64,000 nt of DNA from Corbicula japonica (Eukaryota > Mollusca > Bivalvia > Venerida > Cyrenidae): assembly GCA_038501625.1 (NCBI GenBank), contig JAZAYU010000035.1, positions 124,001 to 188,000 of the forward strand, given 5' to 3'. The notes beneath the pieces were generated by a model. The model searched no databases. It was not told the DNA's origin and saw only the letters and a list, made by a program, of their open reading frames with translations. The translations under genes were made by a program, and so were the position numbers. Within the stretch, counting starts at the first letter, position 1, and each line of letters opens with the position of its first letter. Positions 34,107 through 46,079 of this stretch are shown here, one piece after another.

Positions 34107-35375
34107 GAGGGAGGGGGGAGGGAGACATATTGTTTTTGTCCTGTCCGTCTGTCCGTCACTCCGTCTGTCCGTATGTCACACTTCGTTTCCGCTCAATAAC
34201 TCGAGTATCCTTTGACCCAGAGCTTTCAAACTTCAAAGGGTGATAGTCCTTATTGAGTAGAAGAACCCTATTGATTTTGGGTCAGTAGGTCAAAGGTCAA
34301 GGTCACAGGGGCCCGAAGAGTGAAAACCGTTTCCGCTCAATAACTCGAGTACACTTTGACCCAGAGTCTTCAAACTTCATAGAGTAATAGCCCTTATTGA
34401 GTAAAAAACCCTATTGATTTTGGGGTAAGTAGGTCAAAGGTCAAGGTAACAGGGGCCCGAAGAGTGAAACCGTTTCCGCTCAATAACTCAAGTACCATTT
34501 GACCCAGAGCCTTCAAACTTCATAGGTTGATAGCCCTTATTAAGGAAACAAACCCTATTGATTTTGGGGTCAGTAGATCAAAGGTCAAGGTCACAGGGGC
34601 CCGAAGAGTGAAAACGGTTTTCGCTTAATAACTCGAGTACCCTTTGACCCAGAGCATTTAAACTTCATAAGGTGATAGCCCTTACAAAATAGAAGAACCC
34701 TATTGATTTTGGGATCAGTAGGTCAAAGGTCAAGGTCATAGGGGCCTGAAGAGTGAAAACCGTTACCGCTCAATAACAGGAGTTTTATTTCACCCAGAGC
34801 CTTCAAACTTCATACGATGGATGTCCTTGTTGATTAGAGGACTCCTATTGAAATTTGGGGTCAGTAGGTCAAAGGTCAAGGTCACAGGGGCCCGAAGAGT
34901 GAAAACCGTTTCCGCTCAATAACTGGAGTACCGTTTGACCAAGAGCATTCAAGCTTCATAGGGTGATAGCCTTTATTGAGTAGAAGGACCTTATTGATTT
35001 GGGGGTCAGTAGGTCAAAGGTCAAGGTCACAGGGACCTGAAGAGTGAAAACCGTTTCCGCTCAATAACAGGAGTTCTATTTCACCCAGAGCCTTCAAACT
35101 TCACACGATGGATGTCCTTATTGAGTAGAGGACTCCTATTGATTATGGGGTCAGTTGGTCAAAGGTCAAGGTCACAGGGGCCCCGAAGAATGAAAACCGT
35201 ATCAGGTCAATTACTGGAGTACCGCTTGACCCAAAGCATTTAAACTAAATAGGGTAATAGCCCTTTATTGAGTAGAAGAACCCTATTGATTATGGGATCA
35301 GTAGGTCAAAGGTCAAGGTCACAGGGGCCAGGGCGCAAGGGGGAGACATGCGTTTTTCACAAACATCATCTAGTT
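34107..35375 (+). repeat. Minisatellite: 8 units of about 143 bp
   Basis: Units begin near 34185, 34327, 34469, 34617, 34762, 34907, 35051 and 35195, each starting GTTTCCGCTCAATAACTCG or a variant. Each includes TTTGACCCAGAGCCTTCAAA, CCCTATTGATTTTGGGGTC and AGGTCAAAGGTCAAGGTCAC, then AGGGGCCCGAAGAGTGAAAA. The array is bracketed by GGGAGACAT...GTTTTT on both sides (34120s and 35341-35356). The left flank also has a GTCCGTCTGTCC run. Unit length is not a multiple of three, arguing against coding. Confidence 0.93.
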
Positions 35376-36129
35376 TTAAATTAATTTTGACTCACAAACG
35401 CGTCATTGTTGTTCTTTATTTTAAAATAGCATTTTTATAACAGCCTTTAACATATTACAGCAAAGAAGTAGCAGTGCGATCGACTTTACGTCAAACGAAA
35501 TTATAAAAGCAGCCGTTTCCTTTATTTGATGTCCCATGTGATTTTTTTTCCAAAACACATTACTGCGATAATTTGATAATTGAAATTAAAGTGATGCTAA
35601 CGACCTTCTATAAAAGAACAAATTTCTAAAGTCTAAAATATCTACTTGATATACGGCCTCAAGTCAAATATATCTCGCTGTAGAAAAAGTTGTTTATGCG
35701 TTGGAACCGTGGGTTACCAGAAAGACCATATTTTCTAGCCGGGAAAAAAGAGCTATTGTTTGTCAAAGTCTCCTTTTATATAGTTTTATATCTAGATTTC
35801 CAATGAGAGTGTCCGGTTTGGTCCTGGACTATGTATCTAATGGCAGCATAGTTAACAAAAGGCTAGCTCCATGATAACAATGACGACAGTTGACTGGAAA
35901 ATACAGTTGAAATATGACTCTTTGGGCTCCAAGAAAATGATATTTAAATTCGGTTTTGTTAAGAAGCGAGATTAAATATTCAAGTAACGAAAGGAACTTT
36001 GGTTAATCTTTTGATAAAAAAGGTTGTATAGAGTTTGTTTAGACGATATTCGCTTAGACAAATTGTGTGAACCACTTAAAATAAAAGTGAACCATTTAAA
36101 TGCTCGTGATTAAAAACCTGGTTTAAACA
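35376..36129. other. Unassigned, with one unit of a direct duplication
   Basis: 35878-36053 is repeated at 38857-39032 (ATTGACTGGAAAATACAGTTG, ATATTTAAATTCGGTTT, AGATTAAATATTCAAGTAAC). Otherwise nothing recognised. Confidence 0.7.
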
Positions 36130-36310
36130 CATTTTTGAAAACTGTTTTGCCACTGACATTTCAAATGCCGTTACCCTATAGGTTCTCATTTTCGTTAATT
36201 GTTTGTGGTGTCCTATTTGAAATTGAATATCTTATGAACCCATGCTTTGTTTTCCTTTCTACTTTATGGCTGCGTGGTGAGACGGTTGTGTTTTCTATGT
36301 GTGGAAATTA
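36130..36310 (-). repeat. R2 dispersed repeat, diverged copy
   Basis: Minus-strand arrangement with GGTTCTCATTTTCG, CATGCTTTGTTTTCC, TGGCTGCGTGGTGAGACGG and a terminal diverged signature. It lies just after the duplicated unit at 35878. Confidence 0.5.
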
Positions 36311-36754
36311 CTTACATACATATTCACTTATTAAGCCTTTGTCACATAAGCAGTTGTGTGAGTAATTATTAAAGTATCGACTCGCTAGCATTTATGTTTC
36401 TCTGCGAAACAAAACGAAACGTTGGAAAGCTAGAATGTCACGTGAAGTTTTAGCTATGAACATCATTCAAAACTGTCTTGCACTTAACGTATTGCTTATA
36501 TAAACGTGTTGTTACTGAGAATAAATGTTGACATAGGGGTTCTATGCAAAATGTTTGGAAATTGAACTAATATGATAAAGTTATTACTCGTCAGTAATGC
36601 TGATCTAACAATACCATGCAGTGCAGTTAACGATTGTAAAATTATCTTTGCAGAAGAATTCCTGCTTTCTTCTCTAATTTTTGCTGTAAAAGTTTTCTCT
36701 TTTTATTGCTTTTCTAATGCAGATTATTGACGGTACAGTATTTGGACATTTATG

Positions 36755-36945
36755 TCAACCATACAATAGCAACACACAAATCAGTTATTAGCAAACTGTC
36801 ATCCTACCAAATATTGATACATTATAAGAAACCCATTATATTATCAAAATTGTTTCAACTGTCATAATTGTCTGAGGGCAAAGACGCGCTCTCAATAACC
36901 ACTGAAAGGAAAAGCGAACGACAGCTATAAGTGAACACGAAGAAA
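36755..36945 (+). repeat. R3 dispersed repeat, copy 2
   Basis: Aligns with 28945-29165: AACTGTCATCCTACCAAATA, TTATATTATCAAAATTG, TTTCAACTGTCATAATTGTC and GGGCAAAGACGCG. No frame conserved. Confidence 0.6.
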
Positions 36946-37239
36946 CATTGTCCTAATTTATTTTCGAAAATGACATTCATTTTCACTACATAAATATCGT
37001 TCACAATAAATGCCCGTAAGTATTATAAAGCAAAATTGAATTGACAATTCAAAAACATTCTACTACGCAAAGTCTTACATTAAAAAGATAGAGATAACGA
37101 AGACATTTTCAGTAAAACAAATATAGGTCCGCGGCGGTGACGGCACTTTTAACCCTTTCGGACAACAAGCTGAGAGCGCGTTATTGTAATAATACTTAGA
37201 ACATGCAAATTTGCTACAATTTCCCTTCCATTAGTATAA

Positions 37240-37510
37240 AATGATGAAGCATGCATATCAGAAATTGCCACACTCACCAGAAAAACACAGCCTCCCCACG
37301 CAGCCAACAAGTAAGTTTAGAAAAGAATTACTTTCAAAATAAGACTGCACATACAATTCACACAAAAAATGAGAACCAAAAGTTGTTTGCCACTGGGGGG
37401 ACTGGGGGGAGGGTTAAACCAGGGTCTAGGGTGCACCAACCTCACACTTGCCACAATAGGTTCTCATATGAACCTTATCGAGACCAGAGCACCTGAAGTC
37501 AAATCAGCAA
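37240..37510 (+). repeat. R2 dispersed repeat, copy
   Basis: Signature GCATATCAGAAATTGCCACA, GCCTCCCCACGCAGCC, then AATGAGAACCAAAAG, AAACCAGGGTCTAGGGTGCA and AATAGGTTCTCATATGAACC, ending GAGACCAGAGCACCTGAAG. This copy shows how the 3' part continues. Confidence 0.75.
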
Positions 37511-38440
37511 CAGTACGATGACATTTTCTTTATGAATTGTTTAAAGAAATCGAAATTTACAATGTTAAGGTAATTAATAAGAAATATGTATAAACCAAAA
37601 GTTAGAAACCAATGAGTTCATCGCCAAACAATACCATGCATACTCAACATCCCAGTCCTTGCTGAAAATATAAAACGGGAACTCAGCAATCAGAAATAGA
37701 TGTAACTTTAATTAGTTGTTTAACATCGATTGTAAAACAATACAATCAAGTTCTTTTAACAAATATTTTTATATTTTGTCGTGTTTGGGGTCCGTCAAAG
37801 TTCTCTTTCCATCTATTTGTACTGATTACCCTCGCTTCTTGGTTGAAACCAGTACTCGCCTCAGTTCTATATTTTGGGGACAGCAGAAGTATCTCATCCA
37901 TGGTGCAACTGTTACAATCAATTATGCCTAATCGAAAAAAAGCAGAATTGTTTAACACTTAGACAAACATAAAAAGATAATATGCATATGTGAAAAAATA
38001 AAACAATACAAACACAGTATGCTTAATCAAGTTCTGACGTGCATCAGTATTACACATTCCCTGGTTCCAATCAGTTTGTCTTAGAAATTCAAAGATCTTA
38101 TTATCTACTTAAAATACATGGTGTTTTCCATTTAGTTCCGATGAGATACTTAATTCTTGCGCGGTAACCATGTTATTACCTAGGACTTCCGTTCTCAGCC
38201 GGAAAAATAAATTATATACTTCCACATGTACTACTGTACTATGACCGATTACTAAACATTTTTTTGAGAATTAAGAATCTAATTCGTTCCGAAATACGTT
38301 GAAACCCATAAGTCTCAGCTTTTAACTGAAATCCTCTCTAAAACGACTGTTCTTAGCAAGAACCATAGTTTTTGACCGTTGTCTGGATGGAGAACTAGCA
38401 ATATAGCAAACCGCTTGCCATCAAAGCTGATGCTGTTTGA
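37511..38440. other. Unassigned AT-rich DNA
   Basis: No gene or repeat recognised. Confidence 0.6.
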
Positions 38441-38446
38441 AAAAAA

Positions 38447-38535
38447 AGGTGAAATATGCATATCAGGAATCGCCACATTCATAAAAAACAGCCTCCCCAC
38501 ACAGTCAAGAAGAAGAGAGAGGGAGAGAGCATGGT
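38447..38535 (+). repeat. R2 dispersed repeat, fragment
   Basis: GAAATATGCATATCAGGAAT, CGCCACATTC, CAGCCTCCCCACACAG, GAGAGAGCATGG. Truncated after the signature. Confidence 0.7.
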
Positions 38536-38856
38536 TAATAAAATGATCAGTTTAAAAAAAGACACCACTAACAATAAACAAAAATGAAAACGCATTCTCA
38601 AATTAACAACTATGTCTTTACTGATATATATACTAAATAAACAGAATGAGAGTTTCTTAGGCGGAAACGCAGCGTTCATACGCCTCCAGAAACGTTTTCC
38701 ATTAGTTTAACAAATCACGGAAGTTCACGTGAAGTCTCGTATGTGGCTGTCAATCAGAATCTAATATCATATTTTGCTTACATAATTTATAAGACCATGA
38801 CGATGGATGTTTATTGGAGGGATTTAATATTTCATGATTAGAAAACATTGAAAGGG

Positions 38857-39032
38857 CTCCATGACGAAAATTGACTGGAAAATACAGTTGAAATAAGACA
38901 CTTCGGGGTTGAAGAAAAAGATATTTAAATTCGGTTTAGTTAAGAAGAGAGATTAAATATTCAAGTAACGAAAGAAACTTTGGTTAATATTTCGATAAAG
39001 AAGGTTGTGTAGAGTTTGTTAAGACGATATGT
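38857..39032 (+). repeat. Second unit of the 35878 duplication
   Basis: 176 bp, diverged by scattered substitutions from 35878-36053. Both units end in GAGTTTGTT(T)A AGACGATAT and both have an R2 fragment nearby, suggesting duplication of a larger repeat or two members of one unknown family. Confidence 0.75.
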
Positions 39033-39719
39033 CGCTAGTGGATACAAAAAAAATAATTATCTTGTAAATCAAAACAAGAAAGAAACTGTAACGGAGAGTG
39101 TACAAAATGTCGTTATGACAATTTTACCATTTGGTCCCGAAAAAAGTATGTTAAATTGTTACATGTGCGATTTACATCAGTATTTAAAATGGTTTTTATT
39201 CCATGTAGCAATAAGATACTAACTTATGTGGATTTGGTTATTAATATAACGCTGTCAATAACAGTTTTTAGATCGTCTAAAGGATGAATTCTTCATGTGA
39301 ACTTTTTTTATTTTGAAAGCGAGCTTGTTCAAATTAAGTTTATTCCGCAGGATTTCCATTACCATTACAGAATTGTGGCTCACAAAATAAAGAAAAACAT
39401 CGATGACATTTTTCAGATGATGAAGCCGTTTTTTAATAGTTATCATATTTTTCATTCAATTAGTTTTTGTCTGTAAATAAATGGCACGTTCTAAGCGCTC
39501 TTGTAATTAAGATAAACGTTTGCAAGCATATATGGTTTCACCGATCTTTTAATAAATTTTATGACAAAGAGCAGGCTTACGAATTCTAGAAATTGGTCAT
39601 ATCACAATTCTTTGAATACTCTGTCATTTAGACTTGAAGTCATTCTATATCGGTCACTGTTAGTGGTAAAATTTCCCCGAAAATTGAATAATCGAGAAAG
39701 ACTCGTTGGTGTTTTTGTT

Positions 39720-40545
39720 AAGCTAAATGAAATGTGCCTATTAGGAATTTCGACAGCTAGAAAAACACAGCCTCCCAACGCTACCACAAAGTACAGACAG
39801 AAAGAGAGCAAGAGTTGATACAAGAATCGGTTTCAAATTACATGTATACACCACAAATGGGGCGCGTCGCGGGAAAAGGTACATTCGGATAGTTGACGTC
39901 AATCTTTGAAATGACGTCATAAATTTGAGCAGACGACATTTATTATGCATTTCGCGGTAAAAAAATACCATTTTAGTGTCAAAATGTGCAACAAAATCAC
40001 ATTTTAGTTTAATAAATTGATTTATAGTTGTAAGTTCTTTATAAATTAAGTAAAAAACTGAAACATCACTAAAATGACCGAAGGTACCTTTTCCCGTGAC
40101 GTGCCCTTAATGAGTTCGTGAAGATAAAAATGAACCATTTTGGTAACCGCCTTGAAACGGTCAGTGGCTGCCACTGGTGGTTTAAACCAAGTCCTATGGG
40201 GCACAGACTCACACTTGCCTCAACAGGTTCTCATATGAACCAAAAAGTACAACTCTAACCTACCCATAAACTCGACAATGTTGCATGCCAAGTAGTCCTA
40301 CCACGGACGTTGTAAAGAGTTTTTATTTTCAGGATGAAAATCTATACAGACACAGGGTATTGGTCCCATAGGACCCCATTGTTTGAGTCACGCAGCGGGA
40401 CTGCATGCCAAGGTACACAAATATATAAAACATAAAACATTGTAAAGCTTGTAAAGCAAAAAACAAACCTTACCGAGACCAGAGCACATGGAGTCAAATG
40501 AACAAGAACAAGGTGACAGGGATAAAAAGAAACAGAGTAAACTTC
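39720..40545 (+). repeat. R2 dispersed repeat interrupted by MITE B
   Basis: The 5' half at 39720-39858 (AGCTAAATGAAATGTGCC, CACAGCCTCCCAACGC, GAAAGAGAGCAAGAG) and the 3' half at 40107-40260 (GAACCATTTTGGTAACCGCC, AACGGTCAGTGGC, CAACAGGTTCTCATATGAAC), with a tail at about 40478-40520 (ACCGAGACCAGAGCACATGG), are split by the MITE at 39859-40106. Uninterrupted copies exist at 31950 and 45318. Confidence 0.8.
39859..40106 (+). mobile_element. MITE family B (CRE-bearing), copy 3
   Basis: Ends GGGGCGCGTCGCGGGAAAAG and AGGTACCTTTTCCCGTGACG(TGCCC) are good inverted repeats. Two TGACGTCA palindromes, 39894-39901 and 39912-39919. 248 bp. Inserted inside an R2 repeat. Confidence 0.9.
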
Positions 40546-42300
40546 TTGTTCAACAATTCTCTATAAACCTTCAAGTTCCCTTTCCTCTATTTCATAAACT
40601 CTTAAACCCCTGCCACCGTCGTGCAATCAAAGAGATAAGTATAACGATCGACTGTTGATGAATCAACAGTCATGCAGAGCGCTGTGGAGTTGCAGCAAAA
40701 TTGTTTAGTGTCGTTGAAACGCAAACGTGTTAATAGATAGATGATAACAGTATAAAAATCCTCTTGATATGCCTACCCGAAAAACTTAACACGACGAAAA
40801 TCTACTTTTATCAACAATGTCTTATGATGAATTTTCAATCTATACTGGAAAATACTTTCAAACCAAACATGAAATACTGATCGCCTAACTCTCGTAAAGA
40901 GAATTCTGCAAGAAGTGGACTTGACTATTAATGCATTACTCTAACATAGCGGCAAAATAAGATAAGGTATTAAGTATTTCATTCAAGTGTAATTTAACAG
41001 ACAACGGGATTGAGGAAAATAATGACCATGAACTTCTCAGGGCAATTGTCGTATATCTTGTTCAAATATGTTCGATGCAGCAATAAAAAGGTACGCATGT
41101 ACACCGAAAGTATTACGTGACAATATATGTAATCATTATTGTAAACGATGCCAAGGCTGAAAAATCATAATCTGGAAAGTAAGCAAAATTTTGTAACATT
41201 ATTAATACTGGAAAATCTACAACTGTTAAAAATTATTAGATCCATACTAGATTGATTTTCTTGACAAAGTTGATGAATGGGATCTTTATGCTTGTCTCAA
41301 TGTTTTCGTGTTCCTGCACGAATGTTTTGACATGTTATTACGTTGATTATAGATAATTCCAATAGTTTTATAGATGTAATCATTTCTTTTATGTATTGTA
41401 TAATTATTTGCTGCACATCATAGCCTTCGTGCAAGATCTTGATTAAGTTAAAGGTTAATGCAAATACGCGAAGGGTAGGAAGGATGGGTTTAGGCAATGA
41501 AATATTTTCCATGATAATTCATCCTGTGTAAACAATCATTATAGAGCAATCGGTACATTCACGTAAATTAGCGTTATTTCTTCATTAACCTATTAAACCT
41601 ATCTACAAAGTTTGTGGCACCTGTTTTCTTATCCATAAGGTGCACTTCCGGTGCTAACTCGATTCCCAGTTTAAGCTTTATTCATGATAACAAATTGATT
41701 TCAGCTGTTTTACAATGTAGCTGCTCGAAGAAAATGTAACATGTTTGTTTATTTCTATCAAGTATTCACCAGTTTCGCGACAGAACTGACATCTTTTTAA
41801 ATTCTTACTGTAAACTAGTGTAGAAACTGAGTTGCCCTCAACCATAAGTTAGACGATGTAAGCAGTTATTTGAATTACCTTTATTGCCCATGGGCAGGAC
41901 CAATAAAACCCAGTCTTCAATATTTTTGAATTTTTCTTCCGTCTACTTCAACGTTAAACAGATGTGGAAAATTATTTTACTAATATAATATAATGAAATA
42001 TTTCACTATCAAGAAATAACAAAATATATTTTAGTCATAAATATGTATGATAGAATAGATCACTTGTTGATGTTTAGATGCGCAGAGCTTCTTGCGATAT
42101 GTATCTACGCATATAAACGACCCCCGGATAATATATTTAAAGATCTATCTAAGAAAGATATATTTACATTGTATATATTTCAATTCGTACACGAATTGTA
42201 TATTTTATGCATAGAATTTGTACTGGTGGTACTGCATCTATAAGTAAATTGTTAATAGATATAAAACACCCTAAGAATGGAATATCAGTTCATCACAATG
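40546..42300. other. Unassigned AT-rich DNA
   Basis: No gene recognised. Around 40606-40700 there is weak similarity to the interior of the TIR element at 32304 (GCAATCAAAGAGATAAG; CATGCAGAGCGCTGTGGAG). Confidence 0.6.
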
Positions 42301-42309
42301 TCATTAGGG

Positions 42310-42451
42310 CTCAAGGTTATAAAACTGAGTTTGGAAACCAGTCTCAAATCTTAAGGATCTGATTGGCTGAAATGGCGACTGGTCACCATTTCAGCCAATC
42401 AGATGCTTGAGATTTGAGACTGGTTTCCATGCTCAGTTTTAAAACCTTGAG
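42310..42451. mobile_element. MITE family A, full palindrome
   Basis: 142 bp with ends CTCAAGGTTATAAAACTGAG and CTCAGTTTTAAAACCTTGAG and arms of about 70 bp. AGCCAATCAG occurs once per arm. Centre GGCGACTGGTCACC. Confidence 0.92.
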
Positions 42452-43127
42452 CACAGTCTATGTAATGTATTGTCTAAGGAGAATCTTGGCAGTCGTTACA
42501 AGTTGCCGTCCAGACAACACATCGAGTTTGCAAGAGTTGATGATTAAAATTTGCAATAATATATAGTTTAGTTCAGCGTGTCAATTCTTATTCAAAGCAA
42601 AATATCACATTATCAAAATACTCTAAAACAAAAAAGGAATGCAAAATTTACAATTGTGTTGGTTGTGTCATAAAACACTAGTTAATCCTAACACTTGAAG
42701 GTTTTTGACAAATTTACTACTTGTCGTTTGCATTTTAATGCTGAAATGCTATAAAGTGTTAAGAACAACAAAAATGTTATCATGACAGAAACATATTCAG
42801 TCCTTGAGCATAGGAATTGCACATTTTGAGAAAATTTGCACCAAATACTCAAATAATTAACGGCATTTTTGTTTTAGAAATTGATTACATATTACAATTT
42901 GTTACGCGATTTCTACGAATTTCGTTATGTTGACATTTCTAAATTGATTGTTTTAAATAAGTTTAAGAAACACTTTAGGAATGAAATGTATTTTTGTGAT
43001 ATGTTGGTTTCAGTAGAAAGTCTTATTTGGTAATACTTCTGTTCCAGTAAAAGCTTTATAAAAGAACACATTAACCCTTGAAAACCAGCCTTAAATTCTC
43101 GACAAGTCTGTAATAGAAAGAGCTATT
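42452..43127. other. Unassigned AT-rich DNA
   Basis: No gene or repeat recognised. Confidence 0.6.
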
Positions 43128-43185
43128 TGTGCAGTGTGGCGGGCGTATGAAGTCTCCCCGTACATATAGTCAGTACTGTTATCAT
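43128..43185 (-). repeat. R4 dispersed repeat, copy
   Basis: Minus strand reads GATAACAGTACTGAC, TGTACGGGGAGACTTCA and CGCCCGCCACACTGCAC, matching the copy at 24304. Confidence 0.65.
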
Positions 43186-43227
43186 TAAAATAACCCGTTA
43201 CCGAAGTCATGCAGTGATTGTTACGTA

Positions 43228-43308
43228 TATCAGGGCTATCCGATCAACCGTTTTATGGGTTGTCCCGCTAGCTCAGTTGGTTGCGTCGCAGGAATTGCAG
43301 GGTTCATT
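43228..43308 (+). mobile_element. Truncated tRNA-headed SINE (second family)
   Basis: Matches 16380-16455: GGGCTATCCGATCAACC, GGGTTGTCCCGCTAGCTCAG, TTGGTTGCGTCGCAGGAATT, then diverges before a B-box. It retains the A-box only. Confidence 0.65.
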
Positions 43309-43717
43309 TATGAATATAACTTTTTAATGTTCAATTAACAATTCACTACAAAGGACCTTTTTATTCAACAATGTTTCCAGCAAACATGTAACAAAAATAG
43401 TTCAAGTAAAACTTTAAAAATATTGACATGTACTTGACGACCTGTTCAAGACCAGCACACTTTCCACTAATCAGGACTTATCCTTAAAACCGTTAATAAA
43501 GTTGTTGTTATGTCTGTTTTCTTTGAACATCTACTTATATGAAATGAGTTGTAAATCTATTTCAGAAGACAATTATAGTTGGTTTACATCCTGAAATAAA
43601 AAACAGAACGTCAGAACATGTTATGACTGTTTCAACTTTTTGTAATTCCTGTTTTAAGCAAACATTACTGTGTATTTGGATGATGCTCCTTGTATTTGTT
43701 TCTGTCACGATTAACCT

Positions 43718-43781
43718 CGTTATGGGTTGACGTCGTTATGGGTTGACGTCGTCGTTATGGGTTGACGTCGTTATGGGTTGA
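43718..43781 (+). repeat. Short tandem array with GACGTC, 4 units
   Basis: Four copies of CGTTATGGGTTGA, three of them followed by CGTC, so GACGTC recurs at each junction. About 64 bp. Confidence 0.85.
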
Positions 43782-45317
43782 TAATTATAACCAGACATAT
43801 TTTTAAACAATTCTCCTTACATGTTGCGACACATACGATTATTTGACATTGATGGCTATCAATTGAGAAAGCACGGTTCCTAAAATAAAATTCTTTTGTT
43901 AATGCTATATACATGTAACAGTTCATGTTTAGTTCAATTTCTCGACTTCGTCTTGAAACACATGAGATACCAGTGCGTTAGACGAACGCAAAGAATGTTA
44001 ATTTTTGATAACTGCAATCCGATAAAGTATGAGGAAGTTTAGATAGCCCCACACAGCACTAGATATCAGTAATGAAAAAGCATATGTTTTCTGATAAAAA
44101 TAAATGAAATGGGAACATTGAAAACCACCTAACACGACAAACATGAACAAAGTTCAGGCTCTCTTAAATTGAGCCAGATCATAAGGGATAAAGGAGTTAG
44201 TTATTTTTATACGGAAGTACACATACAATAGCTGACAACAAATAAAACATGATTTAATTGAAAAATAGAAGTTAAACATGCTTAATGTGATTCTTTTTTT
44301 TAATAAGTGCTGTACTTTTGTCATATTCTTTCTGAAAGAACCCTGCGGTAACAACTAATTACCTTAGTTATTTAAAATGTAACATGTTTTTTAGAAAACT
44401 CAATCCGTCATATATCTTTTCGGATGCATTAAGTGAATGAGTAATAAACCTTGTTTGTTGTATGCATTATGACAATACTGTTTTTCGATAATTTGCTCCA
44501 TTACGAAGACGGATGTCCGTTTGAATTAATAAATGGAAAAAGCTGTTCTCATTCAACAATCAACGGAAAAAAAACTCATGAGACATAGGCAGGCTGAATC
44601 GCCCATCTAGTTAACGAAAACGCATCTCTCGAAATGATCTTAACATATTTTATGACAGATATGTGTTGTGCTAAGGGTTTAAATTGATTTTGTATCATAA
44701 AATGCCAGTTTCAATGTTTCCATGATGCACCAAGATACACAAAGTAATTTAATAATCTGTACATTAAGAAAGGATTAAATGAAAAAAGACTATGACGTTG
44801 ATATGGGAAACATGTAAGTCATCTGGAATTAAGATGGAGACACCATTCACCGTATCCCGTTATTACAAATATTCGTAATTGTTCATATGTGCGACCAATG
44901 TAGATCCAGATAAGCCCACACATTCGTCTGATTTGATTCTTCAACGGTCGCTTCTTGGTGAAAAAAATGAATGAAAAACGAGCATTGCAAATCCTATTCA
45001 GACAACACGGCTAACAGCCTTATCTTATGGGGTAAAGATGCAGCAGAAAGCTAATAATAACAGATCATTTATAAAATTAATATGACTCTCAAAGATTCTC
45101 AACAAAAATACCTTCAAGATTGACTTTCTTGGCACATAGATAATTAGTCAGTTTTTTTTCTTGAAGATATGATATATTTTTTAAAAAGTTGTAAACGTTG
45201 TATAAATAAAAATAAATTTCACAGCCAAAATACTGATATTTTGAAAAGAAATGTCATATACAACGTATAACAAAAATTATACATCCTTTGATAAACTTAT
45301 TACCGCGTTCTGTTAAA
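43782..45317. other. Unassigned, with an R1 fragment
   Basis: An R1 fragment sits at about 44105-44175 (GAAATGGGAACATTGAAAAC, CACGACAAACATGAAC). The rest is AT-rich and unassigned. Confidence 0.6.
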
Positions 45318-45580
45318 AAAATGAAATATGCATATCAGGAATCGCCACACTCACAAAACACAGCCTCCCAACGCAGCCAAAAAGAAGAGAGGAAGAGAGA
45401 GCATGTGTGTTATAAGTATGTCAATTCAAATAACACGCCACAAACAATTTACGAAAAAGAGAACCTTTGGGGATACCGCCTTGGAATAGTCAGTGGCAAA
45501 ACAAATTGCCACTGTGGGTTCAAACCAGGTTCTAGGGTGCACCGACCTCACACTTGCCAAGCAGGTTCTCATATCAACAA
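45318..45580 (+). repeat. R2 dispersed repeat, best-preserved 5' copy
   Basis: AAATATGCATATCAGGAATC, GCCACACTCACAAAACACAG, CCTCCCAACGCAGCC, GAGAGAGCATGTG, then AAGAGAACCTTTGGGG, AACAAATTGCCACTGTGGG, TTCTAGGGTGCACC and GCAGGTTCTCATAT. Type of element not determined; no B-box was seen. Confidence 0.75.
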
Positions 45581-45719
45581 ACCAGTACACGTTCTCTTTT
45601 TTCTTATTGCAGGTATTATTTAGGAGACAGGATGTAGCGTAACTTTATCATGTCGACAAAGAGCTTTTACAGGAAATACTTAAGGGATTCCTTAGTTATT
45701 TCAAAAGATAGCCGCGCTG

Positions 45720-45900
45720 TAAAACATAACTCTTTATATTTAAACTCGTTCAAATGTCACGACTGTCTGCGGGCAAAGTTAACTTGTCAATAAGCAAAGC
45801 AAGTGATAGAGAAGTAAAACAAACGTCAGTTATAAACAAGACATATACAGACAAAAGTTCGTCCAAATTGAGTTGTTCTTCCAAAATTGAACGTTTCTAT
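45720..45900 (+). repeat. R3 dispersed repeat, copy 3
   Basis: CGTTCAAATGTCACGACTG, CTGCGGGCAAAGTTAACTTG, TCAATAAGC and GTCAGTTATAAACAAGACA align with the R3 copies at 28945 and 36755. Confidence 0.55.
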
Positions 45901-46079
45901 TTGAGTAATATCGTCCTATCTTTCATCATAAATATCCGTCATAATCACCAAATAAATGGATTGCCAAGTCTAGGGAGAGCACTGAACACATTTTCCATTA
46001 CAGAAAGCCGTTGCAGTAATAATGATTTCAGTACTTAAAGCTGCGTGGTCACGTATACTGGGATCCTACGTATTTATCG

